Shown one piece after another: positions 46,379-57,058 of a stretch of DNA of 64,000 nucleotides (positions are counted from its first letter, which is position 1; the number at the start of each line of letters is the position of its first letter). Made by a program: the position numbers and the translations under genes. The stretch is taken from NCBI GenBank assembly GCA_948470475.1, contig OX419347.1:17221675-17285674 (forward strand). The letters run 5' to 3'. A model generated the notes under the pieces. It made no database searches, was not told the origin of the DNA, and saw nothing but the letters and a program-made list of their open reading frames with translations. This stretch comes from Galaxea fascicularis (Eukaryota; Cnidaria; Anthozoa; Scleractinia; Euphylliidae).

Positions 46379-46937
46379 CCTGCCCACAAGTCTCATATTG
46401 GGGGTATTCGGCACGACATGCACGCGAGGTGCCAATGACGGCATTCTCGTCCCCAGAGCCACACGTCACTCGTAGCCGGCGGGTCCCAGTTCTCACTCAG
46501 CACGCTGGTTTGGCCATTGTTTCCCTTCTTAAAGCAGCCTTCCAGAGCGAACTGTGTGAATAATCGTCTTCTTCCTTCCCTTTCTGACCGCCCTCAAATT
46601 TAGGCTCATGTACAAATTGCGAAGTTACAGCTGAATTTCAACTTTATGTAATCTTTCATATGACGTTAGTGAATTTTGCTGCAATTTTTTGTTATTTAAG
46701 TTACAGCTAGCCGTTTCAATCGCTCTTGAATTTTTGACGCAGCCCGAATTTCAGGTACGTTTATTTTCTTACTAAAAGTAGTTGAAAAAAAAGATTGCCC
46801 GTAGTTTGAATTCTTCTTGACGTGAGCTGGTGCCACCTCATATAAGTAATAATTTTAGGCCTTGTTATCAAGATATTGCTAATTATACACACTGTAATGC
46901 ACTTGTCAATGTTAAGTTGCAGGGAGGGGATGGGGGA

Positions 46938-47363
46938 GGCTGGGCATTGGCGGGGAATTTGACCTAAGAAGTCTCAGTATTTGATCATTGGTTGAGTCCT
47001 GTGGGGTGGGACATTTTACTTTAATCGTTAGTGGCCTGGGGTCCACCGACGCCATCTTGGATTTTCAGCGTGAGTAGACATCAAAATGGAGATTAATTCG
47101 GTTTCGGCAAACAAGGTAAGAAATCTTGACATTTTTTACGAGACATTTTTCTATGAAAGGTAATTAAACAGAAGTTATATATTGAACGTTTTGCTTTCAA
47201 TTTTTTAAATTTCTCTTTCGGCAGAGGAAGTGGGAAGGGGGGGGGGGAGTGGCTTAGGGAATTTGTACTTTTTTGAACAACGATAACGTCCCTGGGAACT
47301 GGGGTGGGGCATTTGAACAGAAAGAAAATGAAGCGAGGTCAAATCCCTCGCCTATGCCCGGCA
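46938..47363. mobile_element. Inverted-repeat element with GGGCAT/ATTTGACC words and an internal ATG-plus-donor
   Basis: The left arm 46938-46965 (TGGGCATTGGCGGGGAATTT then GACCT) matches the reverse complement of 47336-47363 at 23 of 28 bases. Internal echoes of the same words (GTGGGACATTTTACTTT, GGGAATTTGTACTTT, GTGGGGCATTTGAACA) suggest degenerate tandem structure near both ends. Non-autonomous; no transposase frame. Confidence 0.65.
47086..47115 (+). CDS. Putative short first coding exon (10 codons)
   Basis: ATGG in a favourable context (CAAAATGG) opens MEINSVSANK and stops at a consensus donor AAG|GTAAGA. The sequence upstream has GCCATCTTGGAT, a YY1-like promoter word. It sits inside the inverted-repeat element 46938-47363, so it may be an exon carried by an element rather than a host gene; no downstream exon was found. 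Confidence 0.2.
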
Positions 47364-47663
47364 CTAGGTCCCGTGCAGCTTAACATCGATAGGCATAATA
47401 TGTACAACTGTTGGCACCAGGTGTTTGGTAGAAAAAGTTCCTCTAAAGCAGAATTGAGTTAAATTACTATTGACTAACAGTAAGAGCCCATGAATTTATT
47501 GGCTCCTGCTAACAGAAATTAAGATGGTTATCCAGAGGTTTGTAAATAAGTGCGAAAGCAGTTTCAAAAATATTATCATACTCAATCTTGCGGTATTAAA
47601 TATCTCCGTATTTTAGAAAATTCGCGATCAGCCTTCGGCGTTCTTGTCGCCTAATTAACTATA

Positions 47664-47850
47664 TAAACAATAGTCTCTTTTGGCGCGAAAATATGCTCAG
47701 ATATTAGTCCGCAGACATTATCTGTCCCGAGAAGCGAACAATTTTCCGAGAGCGAAGCTCGAGGAAAATTGTGAGTTCCGGTTAACTGATAATGTCCAAG
47801 AATAATTAACCGAGCATATTTTTAAAGCCAAATGGAGACTATTGTGTTTA
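47664..47850. mobile_element. 187-bp snap-back palindrome
   Basis: The whole unit folds on itself around 47750-47760 (GAGCGAAGCTC). Paired segments from outside in are TAAACAATAGTCTC with GAGACTATTGTGTTTA, AAAATATGCTC with GAGCATATTTT, GACATTATC with GATAATGTC, and ACAATTTTCC with GGAAAATTGT. It has no coding capacity. The form is a hairpin-type MITE. Confidence 0.85.
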
Positions 47851-47944
47851 TTTATTTAATTTGCCACACCACAAATATAATGAAAGCAATAAAATGTATA
47901 GAAAGAATAGATTTAACAATAGCGAAGAGACCTAAAGGAAACTA

Positions 47945-47972
47945 TGTAGCTTATATATATGTAGCTTATATT
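47945..47972. repeat. Short tandem duplication
   Basis: TATGTAGCTTATA is repeated almost at once (TATATGTAGCTTATA). Confidence 0.85.
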
Positions 47973-48224
47973 AATTAGGTCTTTCAGTTACTGTTTACAA
48001 GATGAAATCAAAAAAATAAATAAATAAAAAAGAGCATGACGACGGATACAATTACAATATCAAATGGAAGGATACAATATGAGAAGAAAAGCTGGAAAAA
48101 AGTAAATACTTAAACACATTTATATGAAAACTACTAATACTTATTACAGAAAAACGCCTTTAATGTTTTTTTTTTTTAAAGAAAACTTAGGAGGACGACG
48201 GAACGCGCATTAAAGGAATATCAC

Positions 48225-48255
48225 CGGATATCCCCCAGTTTTAGCTGGGGAATAT
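48225..48255. repeat. Hairpin ATATCCCCCAG/CTGGGGAATAT
   Basis: ATATCCCCCAG, a TTTTAG loop, then CTGGGGAATAT; one bulge. It may be the outer part of a larger repeat running to about 48330. Confidence 0.65.
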
Positions 48256-49902
48256 TCAGTCACGTGATGCGTTTAGGCCAATCGTGTGCGAGCGAAAATC
48301 TTTGATGGATTATAACAGGCAATATTCTGCGTGATTTCGCAACATAATTATTTCAAGAATTTCAAAATAGAGCTTAATTCCTATAAAGCAGCCACTCTCG
48401 CGGAAATGAATACAAAAGTGGCCGCTCAATAGAGGCAACACAAAACCAACAAACAAACAATAGAAGATCCCCCACCAGGACTTTGATTACTAGTTGTGAC
48501 AGCTTAATAGGGGTTTGACTGTATTCAAGAATATTTTAAAATATCCAGCTTTCATTAAAAAAGAGCCACGAATCTAATTGGCTGGTTTTGTAGCCGCTAA
48601 GCCAATCAAAACTCTGGAATCAGCTCCGACCTTAAAATTTAGAATTTGCATTCGGCTATTTCACGTTGTTGTTTGACAGAGGAAGGCAAACTAACCTACA
48701 AAAAAAAAAACATACGTACCGCGTGCTATTTTGCTAACTAAGTACGTCGACCACTTTATAATTAAGATTAGCGGAGCTCGACCTCTAGGGGTTAAATTAC
48801 TTTGCAGGTAAATAAATATTGTATAAAGCTGCCTTATATATCTCTTTGCCACTGTTTACCATAAAAAGGGCTTATTTTAAGCCTAAACATATTGAATTTG
48901 ACTTAGACCTTGGTTTTTTCTAAGCACCATCAAAACTTCGTTTGAATAACTAACCCTTTATTGTTTTTGCGAACTTGTTACCGCCGGCTAGGTTCCTTAA
49001 TGACTACACTAGTCGGGCTTTCGCCGATTATGTACAACTTTCTGAACTGTGCCGCAGCTCAAAATCCCATGCATATTCTATGCGCAGTTTGCGCAAAAAT
49101 GTTGCAGTTTCGTGTTTGGCTTCGCGGAAGTCTCCGCTGGGCCGCACGTTTTGTGTCTAGCCACAACGAGTAAATCAGTTCAACCTGATTAACTAATTAT
49201 AAACTTGTTTTTGTTAATCGACGAAATTAAAGGAAGTTTTGTGTAGTCATGCAACATTAGGGCCACCCAAGTGACAAACACATTGATTTCTATCCTTCGC
49301 TGCTCTTTCTTTCATGCAATAAATACATGCGCTGCTCTTCAGCTTTCTTCACAAAGCCATATCACCGTTAATGATTTAAAATCATGTGCTTTTAAGAAAA
49401 ACAAAATACAAACTGTAGGTTCCCTCCATTGGTTTCGTTTTTTTTTCGTCTCCTGGCAGTTTGTATATTAATTGCTTGAGATACATGTTACTGCATTCTG
49501 TCTTTGTATTTTCTCAGCGAGACGAAAGGAGTGGCAAACGGATACTTCACTCGAGTGCTTAAACTTTACTGTCTCATAAGAAACCAAGTACGCTAAGTAC
49601 TTGAAAGAAAGACCCTTTGGAATGTCATTAACTGACGTTTGGACAACCTAATAGCAGTAGTAAAAAAATGAAATCAACCGTTGAATATTATAGGAATATA
49701 ATCAAAGTGTACACACTAGCAATAAGGTTATCTGCTCCCGCGTTTTACGTAAGCTCCACTTTGCAAGGACTATCACGCTATATAAATCTCAATTGCTTTT
49801 CGCCACTTTCGGACGGCAACGCCAACGAGCGATGAATTGACGAGCGATAAATGGAGGTTTTATTACTTAGGTAGGGGTGACGGATTGTACCTCTAAAATC
49901 TT

Positions 49903-50052
49903 GGGTCTCGTAAACTTTTCATGCGATCTCGAAATCTCAACAGTCTTTATGAGGGGTCTCGAAGTCTCATTTATAGTGCGTTTATTTCAGTTTCGAAGTC
50001 TCGCACGTTTGGGCTCGGCCTCGGGTCTCGGCGTCTCGGCGAGTCTCGGATC
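49903..50052. repeat. GTCTCG-rich degenerate tandem tract
   Basis: The hexamer GTCTCG or its variants (ATCTCG, GTCTCA) recurs about a dozen times in 150 bases, in two clusters, the second reading GGGTCTCGGCGTCTCGGCGA then GTCTCGG. Confidence 0.75.
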
Positions 50053-53000
50053 ATCTAGTAGCTGCGGAATTGAGGTTAGACTGTGAGGGCTAGAAAAGAA
50101 TGAAAATGATTTCTAACAAGAATATATCGTGATTTTTAGTTTGCCAGTTCAGCTAGGTCTGCCATTAAAATGCAAAAGAAAAGAAAAAAAAAACGGAGCT
50201 TACTATTGCTAATTATAAAAAAGCGAATGCTTGAAATAGTGTTGGAAAATTGATGACGTTGACAGCAATATTTATTAAGCTTCATCGTTGAACTGTTCTC
50301 AAATGACGCTTGCACGAAGACGGAAGGCAACGCAGTTTGGAGTAACACATCAACATCTCGTAAATCAGTAAACTTAGAAGTTTTTTGTCTGAATTATTAA
50401 CAGGCAGTGCTTTGTCAAGTCTAGTGTGCCAAGAAATTCTTCGTCTGTTGATTGTACAGAAACTGACCGATTGCTTTTCAGTTGCTACTGATCTCACACC
50501 AACAGCCAGCGACGGAAAAATTGAGGTAACCAGTTTATCTTGGTATAAATCACTGATGAACTCTTTGTGGAAGGTTTTTGCTTTGAACATAGCATTACTA
50601 GCAGTTGTGAGATTAAAAAAGCTGCTCTTACTACTACGACGGATTGGTATCGCACATACCGAACATTAAGATGTTTTTGCACCCTGAGGGGTATAACCAC
50701 GAGGCATTTCGACGCCAGTTACACTAAAAAAAAAAAATGAATATTTCACATTCTTGTTCAGCTGTATTGTTAAACGGCGCACAAAATCATCACGGCAACA
50801 CAGCTGATACTGTTAAGACATCAGTTTAAACCCAATGTACTGACGAACATGCCCTCATCCCGAGCTTATGCTTCGCTGGCTTAGTGTTTCTAATCCCTTG
50901 GTATACATGGATGGCATTCTGATCCACACCGTCTCTAAAAATTCACGAAAAAATGTCTGAATTTAAAACGCATTGCATTGATTTGCCAAGCCTCCAGTTG
51001 CGTTTCAGTCCTAGCATTTCCATGTTACTCAAAGTACAGGTATATCCTCAGCCAAATGTTATGACCCCAAGACAACTTGAATAAACTCTCAGCAATTGGT
51101 ATGGGTGTTCGGGTGAAGCATCACAACAGTCGTGCCTTGTTTGTTTTAAATGTGTAACAGTTAACCCAGTCCAGATTTTACAATTTACAAGGATTAGGGT
51201 AGTGGTTTACAAAAAGAGCAGCTTGTCTGGATGATTATATGTTTTCATTCAAAGGAGTTGCGATAAAACTATAAAGCATGTTTGAACTTGAGAAATTTCA
51301 AGACCTCTAAAGTTCAGTGTTTTGTTTGATCCAGTGAAAATGGTGCAGAAGTACTTGTTTATTTGTTGGTTTGAACTAGTTTTATTCTTTCGATCTGTCT
51401 TCTTCTCACTAGGAATACTTACAACAACAACAGTCAAATTGGGCGAATTAAACCACAGAATTATGTTCAGCTTTAAAAACCCTGTGTTTACATAAAAATA
51501 CATATATGCGGTCATATGTTACGCCGGCTGTGAGAAGAAAATGCAGCCAACTATTGTGCAGCAAACCAAGCTGGGATTTTCCACTTAGTTACTGCTAAGT
51601 ACTGTGTCGGGAGGGCTGTACTTATGTAATTCACTTTTGTTGGAGGCACAAGATGACCAGACTAGAACTACTGACATAGGTTTGCACAAGTGAAAGTTTA
51701 TTATGTCAAAGAAAAATGGCGGAACATTCAATTTTCCAGTTTTTCATAGGCTTGTATAAAGCAGTAGGATGGATATACGTTCAGGATGCGTTTGTGCTCC
51801 GGAGATTACAGCAGTCAAGGTCTAAGTGTACCTGTGCGCAATGAAATCGAATTAGTTGAATTAATATTTACCAGTGACTTACACCGAGCAACTGAGTATT
51901 CTCAACATGTAATATTGCGTACGTTTTTCGCTCGTCGGGCAGTGTAGATATCCCAATTTGCCAAACCCTTCTTACTTAGTGTAGTCTCTTTCGAATGCAA
52001 ATCTTGGCCCGTTCTTAACTGAAACCGATGTTTTATAAAAACGATCTAGAACAGCAATCCAGTTTGACTATCATTCAAGTCAGCTCCTCTTTGGAAACTT
52101 TCCACTGAGATAAGATAAATCATTTATTATAAAAAAAAAACACACATCGCAGTCAGGAGACTGAATTACGTGTTTAGTTACATAATGGGAAAAATATGAA
52201 TTTAGAAAACTTTAAAGCCTAGTTAAAAGATGTAGTCTTACCAATTGCAAATTGAATACACGGCAGCACAAAGGTAGGGGACTCACTGTGTCTTAGCATT
52301 GTCAGTCTCATAGTTCCTCAAACTAACCATGATATGATGAACTGGCAAAGAATAGTGAACTACATTGAATTATAAACTGTTTTTTTTTGGGAGCTGATAT
52401 CCATTATTGCTATGCCTGAAATACTTCTTTAGTTTGCAGTAGTTCGAAGGGAATCTCGATGGACATGGTACAGTTTCAGTTATAGCGATCTAAACAACTA
52501 GGGCTAAAGCTTTATTGAAAGCAAGAGGTAACCGAAAATATAGCTGATATTTGAGATTCAAACACCCCTCCCTTTCTTTTACTCAGCAGTATTATTTCGG
52601 CTGCTTATTTGTTTCGAAAACAACGGCTGTCAAAGAAAACAGAAGTAAATGAAGATACAAGGAAATCATTATTGTTCTTAGAACAGGCTTATAACATTGG
52701 AATCCCTTAAGATGTTTTCCGATATTTAGAATTTTGATGTCTTTAGATGCTTAGATAAAGACGAAATTATTTTCAGATATTAAAACTTTTAAAAAAACGT
52801 TTCTCCGGCAGGAAACATTACTAAAATAGTTTGTTTGCGTAAACATCTTTAATTGTTTTTCCAGCTGGGTATTTCAGCCTCCCATGATAAACACGAGCGC
52901 TTGTTATTGTGACTGAGAAAGGCGTTTATTTGAAGTAGCGTTTCTTGACTTTGTTCTCCTCAGACGTTCCGCATTTTGAATTATTGTTGTTGTGCACTTG

Positions 53001-53129
53001 TTATTGTGGGCAACGAATCAGTCTTGACCAGCCTTCAGGTCTAAAAATATATCCGTGAGATTGTCATACCTGATCTGAGCTACCTAAAATTCTCCTCCTT
53101 GGTTTTGTTTCTTATGTTCAGTGTGCATG

Positions 53130-53310
53130 TCTAATTTTTGGAGCTGTGGGTGAAATCGTGCGGCATGACCATTGAAAATGAAAGCTCCGCCTGGGGCCGT
53201 AGTCTGCCCGTACTGGTTTTGTGCTTGCTATTAAAGCTGGTTGTGATTTTGAGATCGTAGGGTGAATTCCGCCCTGCAATACGAGTGTGAACATTCAAAC
53301 GAAACCGAGC
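53130..53310 (+). repeat. Dispersed minisatellite family, locus 4 (weak)
   Basis: Two strongly diverged units: GGGTGAAATCGTGCGGCATG, then ACCATTGAAAATGAAAGC, and AGGGTGAATTCC, then GTGTGAACATTCAAACGAAA. The order of words agrees with loci 1-3. Confidence 0.5.
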
Positions 53311-54353
53311 AGAACTCTCTATTACGAAACGAAAACTGCCGGAAAGTTCTTTCGTATGAAGCAGCCGATTGTTTCGTGATACAACTGCGTTTGACAAAAC
53401 GACTGTTTGCTCATGTTTTCGGTTCTTAACCTGAGCACCTTTGCAAGCAACTAGCTGATAAAACTACCTCCCTCTCCCTCTCTTCCATTCTCGTGTCTTT
53501 CCCCATTACGGAAATCATGATGTGCGCCCTTTGCAACGACGGATTTTCAAAATGCACTTTCAAGAATGTGCAGTGAATCGGATGCTGACGCATTATGCCG
53601 GTAACGTTTAGTTAAAAGAAATTCCTGTTCACCTTTTCCCAACAGCTGCAATCAAAGTTTATTTAGTAGCTAACTAAATAACCAGTTCTACTTATGAGAA
53701 ATTTGATTCACACAATCTATAATAAAGCTTATGACTTAATTCACTTCTGAAATTAGATTGGGAACACGTGTTGAGTTTCACTTCAAACTAACTCAATCTA
53801 AAATAAAAGTCGTGCCATTTTTCTAAGAGCTTTGAAGAATCCCTGACTGCAACAAACTGGAAAAAGTAGTTTTCGATTTTTTGTAAACAACTTTCCAATA
53901 ACGTGACTAAGGCCCCAAAGTCAACATGTTTTGCAAGTTGTGGTTGCTTAAGCTTTTCCTGCTTATTAGCGAACAAATGGTAGAAAATCTTGCAGTAAAT
54001 TTATCTTGTTAGACAGTTTATAGTCTCTTGACATAAGAGTTTTGTTTTGCAAGGTGCAAAGTTGCGACAAACTGTCTGCTAGATGTATATATGAAGCCCC
54101 TTAGTTCGTTATCTTACTTCAACTGAAAGAAAATCACCGGAATCTCGGGTTCGTGAAATCGTGATTATGCGTTTATGGCATCTAAAAGATAGCATAGCTG
54201 TAGGGAAAAAGATCGCGCCCTTACACATTTGAATTTATAAGGTTTTGGCCACCTCGTTGATTTTTATTTATTTATACTAGTGGACCTGCAAACAGCACAA
54301 CTATTAATAGCGAGTAAAACTCAACCACCCTATTCTCTGAAAACCAGAAGGAA

Positions 54354-54356
<3 letters not shown>

Positions 54357-54391
<35 letters not shown>

Positions 54392-54461
54392 TTCTTGAGT
54401 AGAACGTGTTTCGTAGAGCGCTCAACTCAATCGATTGAGGAGCATTAACTATTACTATTAG

Positions 54462-54497
<36 letters not shown>
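54357..54497. repeat. Paired AT microsatellites around a 14-bp palindrome
   Basis: AT runs at 54357-54389 and 54464-54497 flank about 75 unique bases holding the perfect palindrome CTCAATCGATTGAG at 54426-54439. Confidence 0.9.
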
Positions 54498-54501
<4 letters not shown>

Positions 54502-56635
54502 TCAGTTAGGATTTTTACACGAAGAGCTAAAACAAATTTTTATATCGAAAGAACGCAGGTCTACAGTTTAACACGGTCATAATTCATTCTACTTGTCCTG
54601 TCTGATAGCGTTACTGAACGTTTCAGATCAAAATTATAACTGTTTCATTTGCTAAATTATAGCAGAAGAAATATTTCGAAGGTCGAGATCTCGTTCAATC
54701 ATTTCCCTGGGCCTGAAAGGAGGACCTAACTGCTGAGACTTAAAAACCCAGAAAATTATACAAGGTGGCAAAGATGAGAAGATTCGACCCCAGATTAAGA
54801 GAGGTCATTTGTAGTGATTTTTATGTAGCCCTCGGAAGAGCCATAGTCTATATAAACACTGATTTACTAGCTGGGCCCGTTAGTTGCAAAGCCGATTTAC
54901 AAAAAGCTACGATTAAAAGTTAACCGAGGTTTTCATCTCGAATGCCTAGAAGGTTTTTAGAGGCTTATTTTAAGGTTAAGGCAATGAAATGTGAAATCAA
55001 AACTGGGCGCAAAATGTTCAGGTATATTTGAACTGAATCTAAACTAAACTAAAATTCTGAAGAGAAGTTCTGTTTTAATACCCTAACGCCCTTAGTCGTA
55101 TTCTTCCGGAATTAACGTGCCTCATAAATAAAGAAGTCTTACATAAAACTCTAGAAATACCGTTACTGAGCCACATATAGCTAACGTGGAACTTAAACTG
55201 AACCACTGGGTTAAGTCAGTGGACAGTTGTAGTTTGCCCTAACAAACCATGAAACAAACAAATAGATTTCTCCTGGAAAACACCTCTCTCACCCCATTGG
55301 TCAACTAGTTAAGTTCCAATCATTATGTTTCCATAAATTGAATAGTTTTTTGATGACGTGTAACAGACAGAGCCATTTTTATAAACGCAGTTATCCAAGC
55401 GCTATTTTTGCTTTTTTTGGCTTTAATGTTTCAAAAATAACCGCGGGTCAACTCTAGTGTTGAACTTCATTTGGCGCTCTGTATTTACACCACTTTTCAG
55501 CTTTATCTTGTTGCCTGATGAATTCCTTTTTCTTAATTGGCACATAGTTAGAAATTCGCTCAGTAATTTAAAACTTACTCTCCAAATACAGCGGATTCAG
55601 TCGTCGTCACTAATAGAGATACATGTATCCGTACATTGAGTAAAACGTTTATTAACCAATGAAAAATCAGTATGGGTCAAATTCTGTCAGAACAATGAAA
55701 CAGCCATTATTCAAGGAATGTGATTAGTAACGCTTTATTACGTATGGACGTGACCCTCTTTGAATAATTTCAGTCATGAGAAGTGTAGATTGATAAGGGT
55801 AGTTAAAACTAAATTTTGTCCTTTTACTAGTCTTTTATCTTTAATTTTGGATTATCAAGATAGCACTTAACTGTTAACTGTGCATCGTTGGGGGCAAAAG
55901 CGCAATATGCACCCCAGAACGTAATGCTCGACTACATCAGTTCATCAGTACACTACCAGGACACTGAGGTGTGACGCAAATGCTGCTGTTACTTTTTTAT
56001 GTAAGTGGTCGAGATAGGCTGTTAAATGTCCAAGGTCTCTTGCCTCTGAAGACAGCACGTATGAGCACGAAGTTGCCTAAACCAAACCAAAACGCCGATC
56101 AAAGATGATGGCGACGCCCCTCTATAAATATCCCCGATATTTTTTTTATATCTTTTAACCGCTCGATCGGTACTGACTTTCAACTCCACAAAAACAGTTA
56201 AAATGTGGCCCTATTTAGCATTTTCATGGCTTGGACATTAACGTTCAAAACTGCTTGGAAAAAGAAATTTCGAATAACGTCCGCCGTCTTTCTGGATGGA
56301 AATCTTTGAAACATTAACTACAGGTCAAGCTATTTGTAAGGTTCAGTCGAGTTTTAGAGCGTTAGTTTCTGATGGTTAACAGTCGTCAGCAGTCGTTTCA
56401 CACAAGGAGATCGCGTCACATGGCAGGAGCCCCGAACGTTTCCTACAGTCTTCCCAGTGATAGCGGGAATGGTGTTCGTATAATACCAGAAGTTGCTTTT
56501 GGTGCAAATACACTGTAAACTGGACGGAAGGAGGAACATTTTACTCGTTCCAGTGGCTTATTTTAAATCCCCCATAGTATTAAAGCTGTTACAAATGAAG
56601 GCAATCTGATCTGATTTCCCAGGGAAGAGGGAGGG

Positions 56636-57058
56636 GGGGGACTCCCCTCTACAAGCTATATAGGCATGTGCCGCCCCAAAGGGTATGGTGTTTGAGCCAT
56701 TTTGGTCTAAAAGCGAGACATAGATTTTGACCAATTTGGTCTGAAATAGGGTATGATTTTCAAGGGAACCACGAGAGCGTATAAACGTTTTCGACATTCA
56801 ACTCCAAATATATAATTAAAAAGTTAGACAAGTAACCAAAATATATCATTCGAGCTGAATTTGACCAATTCTTATTTTCGGCACTGATGCCAAGCTTAAT
56901 GACGCTAAAACAAAGCCAGTACTAGTGGGAAAATTTGGAACGGATCAGGGCAGGGCTGAAAACGGGTGCGAAAAATGACATATTTTGGTCTGAAATAAGG
57001 TCATGATTTGGAGAACGGGGCGGCATACCCCTATCAAGAATTCTGAGGAGTAGCCCCC
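56636..57058 (+). mobile_element. Fold-back family copy B with 42-bp inverted termini
   Basis: The left end 56636-56677 and the right end 57017-57058 are inverted repeats, about two-thirds identical by eye, with best agreement in the outer CTACTCC/ACTCCCC and the inner GCATGTGCCGCCCC against GTATGCCGCCCC. The interior repeats TTTTGGTCTGAAATAGGGTA-type words on both sides. No transposase frame. The left half has a diverged inverted counterpart at 44760-44925. Confidence 0.75.

Larger units (their letters stand above)
47851..56635. other. Intergenic stretch of about 8.8 kb, no gene supported
   Basis: AT-rich spacer. Nameable contents are the hairpin at 48225-48255, the GTCTCG-rich tract at 49903-50052, a weak minisatellite locus at 53130-53310 and AT microsatellites at 54357-54497. 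Open frames are short and unrecognised. Confidence 0.55.

Noticed and set aside
46381..46560. Possible exon (ATTCTCGTCCCCAGAGCC region)
   Set aside because: The sequence looks like a common dispersed repeat and its frames lack conserved features.
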